A DNA stretch of 64,000 nucleotides from Eubacterium sp. UBA5416 (GTDB lineage: Bacteria; Bacillota; Clostridia; Lachnospirales; Lachnospiraceae), in the NCBI GenBank assembly GCA_002409525.1, contig DHNM01000033.1:28410-92409 (forward strand). Reading direction: 5' to 3'. This document shows, in pieces, positions 18,401 to 26,145 of this stretch. The notes under the pieces were generated by a model, which was not told the DNA's origin, searched no databases, and worked only from the letters and a program-made list of their open reading frames with translations. A program made the translations under genes and the position numbers. Position 1 is the first letter of the stretch. Each line of letters starts with the position of its first letter.

Positions 18401-19892
18401 TCGGTATGAAGAGGCTTTGGATGAACTGAATCATTTAAGTGAAAAATATCATTTAAAATCAGACGAATGGAAGGATATTCATTATGACCGAAGAGAGGAA
18501 TCTCACAGAGAAATTCTTCTGGAAGATCTCAGAAAGAAAATGGATGTAAAGAAAATGCTCTGGAATGAGGAGGACAAGCAGATTGCTGTCCTGATTCAAC
18601 AGAAAGAGGACCGACTGAAACGAATCAAGGGTGAGTGCGGTGAAGATCAAGCGCTCCCGAAAGCAGAGATATTAAGTGAGGACTTTGATTCCAGAAGAAA
18701 TCAGCTTCTTTACCGAAAGTCTGAAATACAAAAACAGGAAAGCCAATTAAAAACAAAACTTCAGAATTATGATGAGAATCTGACAGCACTGGCTGAATAT
18801 AACGAATTGTCTATGGAGGAGGATGTCGTATGGGAACAGGATTTTGCACAGATGGATGGCCGCACACTGCGCAGCTTTAAGGGAATTCTGATCCGGGATT
18901 ATAACCAGCAGATTCGAAACCAGCAGGAGACAAAGGAACGGTTACTACGCGTTTTAAACCAGATTGTCCGTATGGATAGATTTCAGGATGATTTCTATAA
19001 GAAGCCATTGGAGTCTATGCTGGAGTTATCAGAAGATGCATCCTCTGTTATGAGACAACTTTCAACGACACTGCAGTCCTATGACAGCCTGATGGAGAAG
19101 CTGGAAGTAGATATCTCTCTCGTGGAGAAAGAGAAGAAAAAGATTGTGGAGCTGATGGAAGACTATATCAAAGAAGTCCACCAGAATCTGGGGAAAATCG
19201 ATCACAACTCTACGATTACAATACGGAATCGACCGGTCAAAATGCTCAAGATTCAGGTTCCCGCGTGGGATGAGAATGAAAATCTCTATCAGATGCGCCT
19301 GCAGGATTTTATCGATCAGATCACGAAAAAAGGGATCGAACTGTTTGAAAAAAATGAAAATGCCCAGGAGTATCTGGGAACGCATATCACAACCAAAAAT
19401 CTGTATGATGCGGTGATTGGTGTGGGAAATATTCAGATCAAGCTTTATAAAATCGAGGCTCAGAGGGAATATCCGATCACTTGGGCAGAGGTTGCCCGCA
19501 ATTCAGGCGGTGAGGGATTTTTATCAGCCTTTGTGATTCTGACCAGTCTGATGTACTATATGCGAAAAGATGATACTGATATCTTTGCAGATAAAAATGA
19601 AGGAAAAGTGCTGATCATGGATAATCCATTTGCCCAGACGAATGCCTCTCATCTGCTGAAACCGCTGATGGAGATGGCAGAAAAGACGAATACCCAGCTC
19701 ATCTGTCTGAGCGGACTTGGCGGAGAGTCCATCTACAACCGGTTTGACAATATCTATGTCCTGAATCTGATTGCAGCCTCACTTCGGAATGGAACGGAAT
19801 ATCTGAAGGGCGATCACATCCGGGGAGATGATCCGGACACTGTGGTGGTGTCGCAGATTGAGGTAATGGGGCAGCAGGAGCTTCTGTTTTAA
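15486..19892 (+). CDS. jetC: Wadjet protein JetC (SMC/MukB-like ATPase)
   Basis: A 1468-aa SMC-type motor. Walker A NGGGKS lies at 39-44, and a long N-terminal coiled coil spans about 250-640. A globular hinge around 650-770 (CHPFLPYALILS and VSFYVWF segments) is followed by a returning coiled coil to about 1280, the ABC signature SGGEGFLSAF near 1339, and Walker B VLIMDNPF near 1375. This matches MukB-like JetC, which extrudes DNA loops and licenses JetD cutting of small circles such as plasmids. The coding sequence is intact, so the system appears functional. It converges on the next gene with a 4-bp overlap and no clear terminator. Confidence 0.92.
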   Translation: MSKINGFRLINVNYNNNAIRISDETFHLNGESTLLSLRNGGGKSVLVQMLTALFVHKRYRDAKDRPFESYFTTNKPSFILVEWVLDQGAGYVLTGMMVRRSQDVENMNGDNLEMINIISEYQKPCMQDLHHLPVVEKRKKTMILKNFTACRQLFESYKKDSSINFFYYDMNNSAQSRQYFDKLKEYQINDKEWETIVRKINLEESGLSNLFADCKDERGLVEKWFLDAVENKLNKDKNRMQEFQKIIEKYVGQYKNNQSKIKRRDTIRAFKEESERIREKAESCQETDEKRMQQENKIAHFIQELLDLRDETNGEYQVSLTKSAEVDQEISRVQYEKLSSEVHQLEEDQSFHVSNRLMIEMEQEELERQADETEKYLHFLLCAKQQEMTEEEERELLLIRQKLDISRKKDEDLKPERSRLGSRLRYYYENSLHTNKEKIQGAREDHRKVTDQISSEKEKIAKLEEEIRQKMTAEGALQSKVEAYSGLEDHYNNSYREKLTRSILGVYEPGTMEIRQKSYEKELEEENRSRLQKKKQVEYAKNNLRSLERSLSDLEKEKIQKKVEKEQQEKLEEKYHQELDQRKVIMTYLEMDEKDLFHSEKIVRVSERKLSEIAALRRNLEKEEDTLQKEYQSLTQGKVLELPKKFEAELQKMDIHVIYGMEWLKKNGYTEKKNQKLVKCHPFLPYALILSRQEMKKLSSNPKTVFTSFPIPIIEREDLERNQETDPSGVITYPGVSFYVWFNENLLNEEKLRVLVQEKEQQIQRKKEAAAIRQNEYEEYFERRERIKNQEVTKDKSEKNEEAVKGLGMQMDQLDENARKTSSDLAGQKEDLERLEREIQQSDQNIFHQKRRMEDYQQLCDAYKVYEQNREALVKCRSDITEWKENQKSARGQLDRQTERQRQLAAGIDQLDREGRILGENCQKYAGYSDLSGEQEVREQDVPAMEARYAAITSSLSLELQELEVQEQKASHRYEEALDELNHLSEKYHLKSDEWKDIHYDRREESHREILLEDLRKKMDVKKMLWNEEDKQIAVLIQQKEDRLKRIKGECGEDQALPKAEILSEDFDSRRNQLLYRKSEIQKQESQLKTKLQNYDENLTALAEYNELSMEEDVVWEQDFAQMDGRTLRSFKGILIRDYNQQIRNQQETKERLLRVLNQIVRMDRFQDDFYKKPLESMLELSEDASSVMRQLSTTLQSYDSLMEKLEVDISLVEKEKKKIVELMEDYIKEVHQNLGKIDHNSTITIRNRPVKMLKIQVPAWDENENLYQMRLQDFIDQITKKGIELFEKNENAQEYLGTHITTKNLYDAVIGVGNIQIKLYKIEAQREYPITWAEVARNSGGEGFLSAFVILTSLMYYMRKDDTDIFADKNEGKVLIMDNPFAQTNASHLLKPLMEMAEKTNTQLICLSGLGGESIYNRFDNIYVLNLIAASLRNGTEYLKGDHIRGDDPDTVVVSQIEVMGQQELLF

Positions 19893-20809
19893 TAGCTGCT
19901 TTCCAGTTCTTTGATCTCCCGGTAAAGTCTTTGATTGACCGGTACGTCTAAATTGTATTTTTCTGCTTCTCTGATTACCGTTCCAGAGAATAGCTCTACT
20001 TCTGAGTATTTCTTTGAAATGCCATCCTGACGCATGGATGGCATTCCATTGGGATTTATTGAGTCTATCATGTTTACGTAATATACCAGATCTTCTTCCG
20101 TTACAGGAATATCCTCATATTCTGCCAGTGCAATTACCTCCCGCATGGCGGCTTTCATGGTTTCGCGCGCGGTTCCTTCTTTCTGAACGTCAGCATAAGT
20201 TCCCTGCTCGACCATAACAACCTGATTGACACCGACATTCAGCATCCATTTGCTCCAGAGACGGTGGATGATATCATCTTCATATATATAAGGAAGACCA
20301 GTCGAATCAAATAAATCTGTGACAGCACGCAGTTTCGGCTGTTTGTCCGGCTCGTTTTCGGGAATGCCAATGCAGATCTCGCCCATTTGTGTATAAGTAA
20401 GGTTGTTTTCGAGCTTGACGGCATCCATCCCCTGAGCGACAGAGTACAGCATATGTTTCATCCCGAAAGTTTCTCCGATGATAGATTCACTGGTAATGCC
20501 ATTTAAAAGGGATATAATGATAGTATTTTCACCCACATAATTTTGGGCGGAAGCGACCGCACTCGATAAGGAGTTCGCCTTAACAGCGAAAATCAGAAGA
20601 TCTGCGGTGGTGTCAGTACGCTCCTTATCGGTGAAATGAAAGTCGCATTTTTGCCCATTACAGTAAACACCCTGTGTTTCATACCTTTTGATCCGTTCCT
20701 CATCGGCTATGAAAGATACACGATCATGGCCTAGCTTTTCTGTAAGAAAGTTTCCGAATAAAATGCCGAGGGCACCCATCCCGATCAGTGATATGTTTTG
20801 AATCGTCAT
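19889..20809 (-). CDS. Ketopantoate reductase-family (ApbA/PanE) oxidoreductase
   Basis: A 306-aa NADP-binding protein. The chosen start (ATG at 20809) has an ideal AAGGAGGAAG site. The longer frame to 20872 has none. The N-terminal Rossmann motif LIGMGALGILFG begins near residue 7, a second nucleotide-contact region includes FAVKANS, and the C-terminal helical domain has the LWSKWMLNVGVNQV block of the family. Such proteins make pantoate or reduce other 2-keto acids. With no pan genes nearby, a different 2-keto-acid substrate is equally possible. Confidence 0.85.
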   Translation of the reverse strand: MTIQNISLIGMGALGILFGNFLTEKLGHDRVSFIADEERIKRYETQGVYCNGQKCDFHFTDKERTDTTADLLIFAVKANSLSSAVASAQNYVGENTIIISLLNGITSESIIGETFGMKHMLYSVAQGMDAVKLENNLTYTQMGEICIGIPENEPDKQPKLRAVTDLFDSTGLPYIYEDDIIHRLWSKWMLNVGVNQVVMVEQGTYADVQKEGTARETMKAAMREVIALAEYEDIPVTEEDLVYYVNMIDSINPNGMPSMRQDGISKKYSEVELFSGTVIREAEKYNLDVPVNQRLYREIKELESSY

Positions 20810-20822
20810 AGTAGCTTCCTCC

Positions 20823-20855
20823 TTATATGAGATCATCATAAACGATCTCATATAA
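20823..20855 (-). promoter_or_regulatory. 12-bp inverted repeat upstream of the ketopantoate-reductase-like gene
   Basis: A perfect 12-bp inverted repeat (20823-20834 with 20844-20855, 9-base spacer) lies right upstream of this gene's ribosome site on the minus strand. It could be an operator or a leader hairpin. No matching copy was noticed elsewhere in the window. Confidence 0.4.
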
Positions 20856-20884
20856 AACTGCAAGTTTGACATTCCCCACAGCTA

Positions 20885-20995
20885 AAGCAGGATCATCTGA
20901 GCGGTGAGATAATCGGAGATGTGATTTCGAGTTTTTACGATGCGGGAGCGAAAAATGTAAACGATATAAGAGCTTATAGCACGATGAGGTAAACA
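20885..20995 (+). pseudogene. Short coding relic, possibly the tail of a LarC-type protein
   Basis: An open frame of about 35 codons without a start or ribosome site reads DHLSGEIIGD...DAGAKNVN and then stops. The pattern recalls the C-terminal repeat of LarC (nickel-pincer cofactor) proteins. The identification is from memory and weak. It sits between the divergent ketopantoate-reductase-like gene and the XRE promoter and may also be chance. Confidence 0.25.
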
Positions 20996-21000
20996 AAACG

Positions 21001-21029
21001 TTGACTAAAAGAGCTGTTGATGATATAAT
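21001..21029 (+). promoter_or_regulatory. Near-consensus sigma-70/A promoter of the XRE/ImmA operon
   Basis: TTGACT at 21001-21006, a 17-base spacer and a perfect TATAAT at 21024-21029, placed 28 bp before the XRE start codon. It falls inside the longer possible reading frame, which argues for translation starting at 21058 rather than upstream. Confidence 0.8.
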
Positions 21030-21057
21030 GATAATGCAAGAAGAGGAGGATGATACT

Positions 21058-21402
21058 ATGTATGCAATGGATTTTGCTCAGGTAGGAGCTAATATACAGA
21101 ATAAATTACTTGAAAAGGAAATGACCCAGCAGAGCTTAGCGGATGCCCTTGGTATATCAAAGCAGGTTATGAACAAAATTATTAAAGGAAATAAAGCAAT
21201 TAATGTGAACGAGCTTGCAAAAATTGCGGATATCTTGAATACATCGACTGATACATTGCTCACAGTTGAAGTGGAACCAGTTGCTGCCGATAGCTTAAGC
21301 TTTATGGTAGATGTTCATGATGAGGACACACGGGAACGCATTAACCTAATTAGATCTGCAATTGATGAGATTCATATGCTGGAGGAGTTGCTGGATGACT
21401 AA
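21058..21402 (+). CDS. XRE-family helix-turn-helix regulator
   Basis: A 114-aa protein with a clean HTH_3 domain in its first 70 residues (TQQSLADALGISKQVMNKI and GNKAINVNELAKIAD). An acidic C-terminal tail ends in LEELLDD. ATG 21058 follows AGAGGAGG and a strong promoter. It overlaps the next gene, an ImmA/IrrE-like peptidase, by 8 bp. This pairing (repressor plus its metallopeptidase) is standard in phage and ICE immunity switches and in some toxin-antitoxin modules. Autoregulation at its promoter is likely. No phage or ICE genes lie next to it. Confidence 0.88.
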   Translation: MYAMDFAQVGANIQNKLLEKEMTQQSLADALGISKQVMNKIIKGNKAINVNELAKIADILNTSTDTLLTVEVEPVAADSLSFMVDVHDEDTRERINLIRSAIDEIHMLEELLDD

Positions 21403-22210
21403 TGATTTAAACGAGTTTGAAGTAAATGAAATAAAGGGGCATGCAAAGGAAAAGTTAGGATTGTGCAGAAAAGGAAACGATATTATCGGAACGCAGATTT
21501 TTTCGATCCTTGGATTGTATGCCAGGGTGATTTATTATCCGTTAGGTAAAGAGGCTCCCTGGGGATTCACTAGAATCAGTGGATCTAAAAACGATGCTTC
21601 CCTGGAGAAACCGTTTGTCGCACTCAATTCTTCCATTCCGATTGATTGTCAGGTATTTGCAGCGGCACATGAATTATATCATATTTGGTATGAACAAAAT
21701 CCTGATATCTTGCCTTCTGATTTGTTGGATGAACAAGATAGAAAGAAAAGTGAAAAAAAAGCAAACAGATTCGCAGCAGAATTTCTTGTGGATGAAGTAT
21801 TGCTGAAACAGGAAATTGAATTATATAGGTTAAAGAATTTTACAATAAAAAGTATACTACAATTGGCAGAACTCTTTACAGTTCCATATAGGACAATGGT
21901 AAAACGACTGGGAGAAATCGGGGTTATTGAGGATGATGATTTGAATAAATTCCTTACTGAATCAGAAGACTCTATTAAAACATATAAAAAAAGATATTCT
22001 ATAGTTTCTCAGAAATCTGATGATCGGATCGCAATAGATGATCTGGTCGAGCTAGCAGTGTCAGCATATGAAGCTAGATACATTACTTATGAAAAGCTGG
22101 AATATTTGCTTGGAATTAGTACCTTAAAACCAGAGGATTTGGGTATTGAAAGGGAAACTGCCTACGAAGCTCCTTCTGATGATGAATTAGACAGTAGCAT
22201 GGAGGAATAG
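21395..22210 (+). CDS. ImmA/IrrE-type metallopeptidase
   Basis: A 271-aa protein with the zinc-peptidase motif HELYH (residues 92-96) in the context AAHELYHIWYE, followed by the characteristic ANRFAAEFLV block near 122. ATG 21395 has a GGAGGAG site inside the XRE gene. In the family this enzyme cleaves the cognate XRE repressor (as ImmA cleaves ImmR) or an HTH regulator (IrrE/DdrO). The C-terminal 120 residues are helical and acidic and may sense a signal or bind the substrate. The partner is the upstream XRE protein. Confidence 0.88.
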   Translation: MTNDLNEFEVNEIKGHAKEKLGLCRKGNDIIGTQIFSILGLYARVIYYPLGKEAPWGFTRISGSKNDASLEKPFVALNSSIPIDCQVFAAAHELYHIWYEQNPDILPSDLLDEQDRKKSEKKANRFAAEFLVDEVLLKQEIELYRLKNFTIKSILQLAELFTVPYRTMVKRLGEIGVIEDDDLNKFLTESEDSIKTYKKRYSIVSQKSDDRIAIDDLVELAVSAYEARYITYEKLEYLLGISTLKPEDLGIERETAYEAPSDDELDSSMEE

Positions 22211-22211
22211 T

Positions 22212-22328
22212 ATGGTAGCTAAGAAAGACCTTCAGCCCATTATTGATAAGCAATTGAATACAGGGATGGATGACATAACCTGTATCAGAATTATAGATAT
22301 TATTGTGAAGGCTAAGATGGTGAAATAG
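22212..22328 (+). CDS. 38-aa small ORF, third gene of the XRE/ImmA operon
   Basis: ATG 22212 lies one base after the ImmA-like stop, with a GGAGGAA site overlapping the end of that gene. The 38-residue product is basic and amphipathic (KDLQPIIDKQ near the N-terminus, IIDIIVKAKMVK at the C-terminus). A strong palindromic terminator follows 80 bp later, so it is transcribed with the pair. No family is recognised. Tight spacing and the ribosome site argue that it is real. Confidence 0.55.
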   Translation: MVAKKDLQPIIDKQLNTGMDDITCIRIIDIIVKAKMVK

Positions 22329-22408
22329 CAGTATCAAGAAAAAGTGCAAAGGCACTTTGGGTTCTTGCTGGATGCTGGAGTCAGCAGAGATCCATAATAG
22401 GGACTACT

Positions 22409-22450
22409 CGCCATCGAAACTACTTATAAGTAGTTTCGATGGCGTTTCTT
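22409..22450 (+). terminator. Intrinsic terminator: 36-bp perfect palindrome plus T-rich tail
   Basis: Bases 22409-22444 form a perfect palindrome (18-bp arms, no unpaired spacer; the RNA loop would take the central TTATAA), followed by TTTCTTGTTT. It ends the XRE/ImmA/small-ORF operon. Bases 22451-22753 contain no gene or recognised riboswitch. Confidence 0.75.
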
Positions 22451-22753
22451 GTTTGCAGAGTAGGAGTGAGGTCATAGCAAATTAGTATAAAAGATAATGT
22501 TGGTATATAAGCATGACCGCTTGCTATCGTATGTGTGTGCGTATCAAGTACATATTCCATTAAAATTAACCTCTCATTCTGCCGCATCAACGGCATTTCC
22601 TTATAACTTTAGTTTATCAGTTAAAAAAACATTTCAACCTGTGAGAAGTCGTGCAGAAGCGGAATCCCTTTCGTGAAAATCCTTGATATTCTGTTCTGAA
22701 AAAGGTAGAATTAAATCATTATTAATTAATAAAAAGAAAAGGGGAGCGTTTAT

Positions 22754-23977
22754 ATGTCAAGATTTGATCATTATTTCCAAATGGATGTGGATGATATCAT
22801 GGAATATGCCTTGGAGAAAACAGAAGATATTGACTGGGATCATAGCTCTATGGTGGTGATTGTTCCAGAGGAACATGGCAACCTGAATTATGTATATCTT
22901 GTGAAGGATGCGAGAGGGCATTCGATCTTTATTAAACAGGCAGGGACAGAAACACGTATTTCCAAAGACATGAAGCCTTCTACGGATAGAAACAGGCTGG
23001 AATCTGAAATCATGATGCTGGAGGAAAAGCTTGCGCCCGGAATGGTCACACATATCTACTTTTATGATACGGTCATGTGTGCCTGTGGCATGGAAGACTG
23101 TTCTGATTTTTCCGTGATGCGGGATGCCATGCTGCGGCATGAGATATTTCCGGATTTTGCCGATGAGATTTCTACATTTCTGGTTGATACCTTGCTTTTG
23201 AGCAGCGATGTGGTGATGGATCACAAGGAGAAAAAGAAACTTGTAAAACAATTTATTTCTCCCGACTTATGTGACATTACGGAGAAGCTTGTTCTGATGG
23301 AACCATATGACGATCTCAATCATCGCAATCATGTTTATACACCCAACTCTGAGTTTGTCAAAAAAGAGCTATATTCGGATGAACAGCTCCATCTGGAAGT
23401 GGCAAAGTTAAAATTCAGGTTTATGACCAATGCACAGGCATTGATTCATGGTGATCTACATACGGGTTCTATCTTTATTCGCAGGGACTCGATGAAGGCA
23501 TTTGATTCTGAGTTTGGAACTTATGCGCCGATGGGGTATGATATTGGAAATGTAGTGGCAAACCTGATCTTTGCTTATGACAATGGTCTTGCAGCAGATG
23601 AGGACGAGTTTTGTAACTGGACGCTTGATACGATTGAAAAGGTCATTGATCTTTTTGTCGAGAAGTTCAGCCGTAAATTTGACGAGGCGGTCACGGAACC
23701 CATGGCAAAGGTGAAGGGATTCAAAGAGTGGTATCTTGCTGACATTTTAAAAGATACTGCCGGATATACCGGAACCGAATTACATCGCAGAACGGTTGGC
23801 ATGGCGAATGTGACAGATGTGACCCGGATCAAGGATGAGGATAAGCGGCTTTTAGCTGAACGCATCAATATTCTTGCCGGAAAAGATTACATCATGAATC
23901 AGGAATCCTTTGCATCAGGAGTAGATTTTACCGCAGCGGTTCGCAGGGCTGAAAAAGAAGCACGAAAGACTCTGTGA
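22754..23977 (+). CDS. mtnK: 5-methylthioribose kinase
   Basis: A 407-aa choline-kinase-fold enzyme that phosphorylates 5-methylthioribose at C1 in methionine salvage. It has the N-terminal ATP-binding strand (VYLVKDARGHSIFIKQAG), the catalytic loop HGDLHTGSIF near residue 231 and a metal-binding DSEFGTYAPMGYDIGN segment. Length and motifs match MtnK. The following gene is mtnA, giving the kinase-isomerase pair. The start at 22754 has a GGGGAGCG site. No SAM riboswitch was recognised in the leader. Confidence 0.92.
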   Translation: MSRFDHYFQMDVDDIMEYALEKTEDIDWDHSSMVVIVPEEHGNLNYVYLVKDARGHSIFIKQAGTETRISKDMKPSTDRNRLESEIMMLEEKLAPGMVTHIYFYDTVMCACGMEDCSDFSVMRDAMLRHEIFPDFADEISTFLVDTLLLSSDVVMDHKEKKKLVKQFISPDLCDITEKLVLMEPYDDLNHRNHVYTPNSEFVKKELYSDEQLHLEVAKLKFRFMTNAQALIHGDLHTGSIFIRRDSMKAFDSEFGTYAPMGYDIGNVVANLIFAYDNGLAADEDEFCNWTLDTIEKVIDLFVEKFSRKFDEAVTEPMAKVKGFKEWYLADILKDTAGYTGTELHRRTVGMANVTDVTRIKDEDKRLLAERINILAGKDYIMNQESFASGVDFTAAVRRAEKEARKTL

Positions 23978-23997
23978 GATTAAGAAAGGACAGGATT

Positions 23998-25092
23998 ATG
24001 AACGTTGAAGATTTTTTTGAGCAGATTATCACCGTACGGATGACACCGGATCGGAGTGCTGTCGATATTATAGACCAGACGCTTTTGCCGGGAACTATCC
24101 GGAGAATACATCTGCGTACGAAAGAGGAAATGTGGGATGCGGTTAAAAAACTGAAAGTTCGCGGAGCACCTGCGATCGGGGTAGCTATGGCTTACGGCAT
24201 TGCACTGCTGGCATCACATATCGAAGAAACGGAATATGACGCTTTTTGCAAAGAATTCTATGAATTAAAAACCTATCTGGCCTCCTCGCGCCCCACAGCG
24301 GTCAACTTATTCTGGGCGCTCGAGCGAATGGAACGTACCGTGAAAGCCAATTGCGGGAAGCCGGTGGAAGAGATCAAACAAATCCTGTCCGCGGAGGCGG
24401 AAGCGATTCGTGAGGAAGATGTCCAGATCAGCAAAGATATCGGAGAGACCGGTTTCAAACTGCTGCGGAAGCTCAAAAAGGATGGACAGGAAATTGGAAT
24501 TATGACACACTGTAACGCTGGAACTCTGGCGACAGCCAAATATGGCACGGCAACGGCGCCTATGTATATCGCTCTTGAAAAAGGATGGAAGGGATCAGAT
24601 ATGCATGTATATTGTGATGAGACACGTCCGCTATTACAGGGTGCGCGTCTGACTTCGTTTGAACTATGCAATGCCGGGATTACGACGACCGTACAGTGCG
24701 ATAATATGGCTTCAATTTTAATGAAATCAAAAAAGATTGACATTATTTTTGTGGGGTGTGACCGCGTGGCGGCAAATGGAGACGCCGCGAATAAAATAGG
24801 CACCAGTGGTCTGGCTATTCTGGCGAAGTATTATGGAATCCCGTTTTATGTATGCGCTCCCAGTTCCACCATTGATCTGTCCACACCCACAGGGGAACAG
24901 ATTCCGATCGAGATGAGAGACCCGGAAGAGGTGACGGATATGTGGTATAAGGAACGGATGGCACCCGAAGAAGTAGATGTCTACAATCCTGCTTTTGACG
25001 TTACCGATCATTCCCTGATTACCGGGATCATTACAGAGAAGGGCTTGTGTCATGCACCGTATGATCAGGCATTTAAAAAACCGGGGTTCTGA
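23998..25092 (+). CDS. mtnA: S-methyl-5-thioribose-1-phosphate isomerase
   Basis: A 364-aa enzyme of the eIF2B-like isomerase family. It converts methylthioribose-1-phosphate to methylthioribulose-1-phosphate. Seen are the RGAPAIGVAMAYG block, the catalytic Cys172 (MTHCNAG) and Asp255 (GCDRVAANGD), with the NKIGT stretch that follows. ATG 23998 follows an AGAAAGGA site, 20 bp after mtnK. A frame reaching back to 23974 lacks a ribosome site. No dehydratase, enolase or aldolase of the later pathway is adjacent, so the product may enter a DHAP-type shunt encoded elsewhere. Confidence 0.93.
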   Translation: MNVEDFFEQIITVRMTPDRSAVDIIDQTLLPGTIRRIHLRTKEEMWDAVKKLKVRGAPAIGVAMAYGIALLASHIEETEYDAFCKEFYELKTYLASSRPTAVNLFWALERMERTVKANCGKPVEEIKQILSAEAEAIREEDVQISKDIGETGFKLLRKLKKDGQEIGIMTHCNAGTLATAKYGTATAPMYIALEKGWKGSDMHVYCDETRPLLQGARLTSFELCNAGITTTVQCDNMASILMKSKKIDIIFVGCDRVAANGDAANKIGTSGLAILAKYYGIPFYVCAPSSTIDLSTPTGEQIPIEMRDPEEVTDMWYKERMAPEEVDVYNPAFDVTDHSLITGIITEKGLCHAPYDQAFKKPGF

Positions 25093-25301
25093 TAAATAGG
25101 TAATCGGGTACTGGGTTGGTATTTCCTATATAGGGCTTTTATATTTCATTGTATCAACACCGGGCATGGGAAACGTATGAATCAACTCTGAGTGAAGAGA
25201 ATATTTAGAAGACCATGTCCGATTTTATAATTAAGCCAACTGCTTCCCACTCTTTTTGATGTACTATAGTATTTCAAATAAATCACACATCTGTATCTGT
25301 A
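25093..25301. other. Intergenic stretch with no recognised element
   Basis: About 200 bp after mtnA with no ORF having a ribosome site, no clear terminator hairpin, and stops in all frames. It borders a decayed glycosidase and is likely degraded sequence. Confidence 0.4.
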
Positions 25302-25792
25302 ATGATCCGGCTGCTGAGATTTTTTGTGGATAACATCGTTATGGATCAGTATTATGTCCATTTATTATGAATCTCTATTATTTCTGCGGGCCGAAAGGCA
25401 AAGATAAATATGTATGGGATAAAGACCCTTACCCGGTTACGGAAGAAACCCCGAGGTTCAGGCGTATTCATTTCGCGAATATCACAGCACGCAATGTCAA
25501 TGCCACAGCCGGATTTATCTATGGATTGTCGGAACAGCCGGTGACGGATGTCAGTTTCCAGAATATCAACATTTCAATGGCAGAACATGCACTGCCAGGA
25601 AAACCGGCGATGATGGCAGGACTTGAGAAGACGGCTAAAAGTGGTTTCTATATTGGCTCTGCCGAAAATATCAGTTTTGATCATGTGATCATCGATGATG
25701 TGGAAGGGGAAAGCTATCATGTGGAAAACTGTAAAGATCTGTCATGGAATTCCTGTAAAGTAAATGGAAAACTGGTCGAACAGAATGGATGA
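25302..25792 (+). pseudogene. Glycoside hydrolase family 28 (polygalacturonase-like), truncated and frameshifted
   Basis: The 25367-25792 frame encodes the C-terminal end of a GH28-like beta-helix protein (MNLYYFCGPKGKD, ARNVNATAGFIYGL, VTDVSFQNINI repeats). Upstream, another frame reads FVDNIVMDQ and then hits a stop. A single-base loss near 25350 would join the two into one continuous GH28 segment. The catalytic N-terminal part, about 350 aa, is absent. It is a remnant with no ribosome site of its own and probably not expressed. Confidence 0.75.
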
Positions 25793-25819
25793 ATGATATT
25801 TTGAAGGGAGCAGAAGCAG

Positions 25820-26128
25820 ATGCATCGCAAGATAGAATTATGGATTGTATGGATAACGGCTGTGATTTCAACCCTTTTGATGGAACTCTTTCAGACATTG
25901 GGCGCATGGTTTGGCGTTACGGTGATTATTATGTTAGTATTAAGTGTACTGGGTACATTTTTTCTCGTCAGCAGAAAAAATCTTCTGGCGGGATCGGTAT
26001 GCTTTATTCTGGCGGGTATCGATTTACTTCTGGGAAGCCAGTTAGTTGCATTTATCCCGGCATTTCCATTTTTTGTATCCGGTGTGTTAGCTCTCAATGA
26101 CTATATTGTAAGTAAAAAAGAGGATTAG
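25820..26128 (+). CDS. Small three-to-four-TM membrane protein
   Basis: A 102-aa hydrophobic protein with segments at about 7-27, 33-50, 55-72 and 75-92 and a short basic/acidic tail. ATG 25820 follows GAAGGGAGC. It is 17 bp upstream of the Gfo/Idh oxidoreductase gene and probably cotranscribed. No family is recognised. In related gut clostridia similar short membrane proteins occur in sugar clusters, but no function is proposed. Confidence 0.6.
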   Translation: MHRKIELWIVWITAVISTLLMELFQTLGAWFGVTVIIMLVLSVLGTFFLVSRKNLLAGSVCFILAGIDLLLGSQLVAFIPAFPFFVSGVLALNDYIVSKKED

Positions 26129-26145
26129 AAGGAGGAAATCAATCA

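Noticed and set aside
22451..22753. Possible SAM riboswitch ahead of mtnK
   Set aside because: Methionine-salvage genes of Bacillus often have one, but no S-box core pattern or terminator/antiterminator pair could be recognised in this leader.
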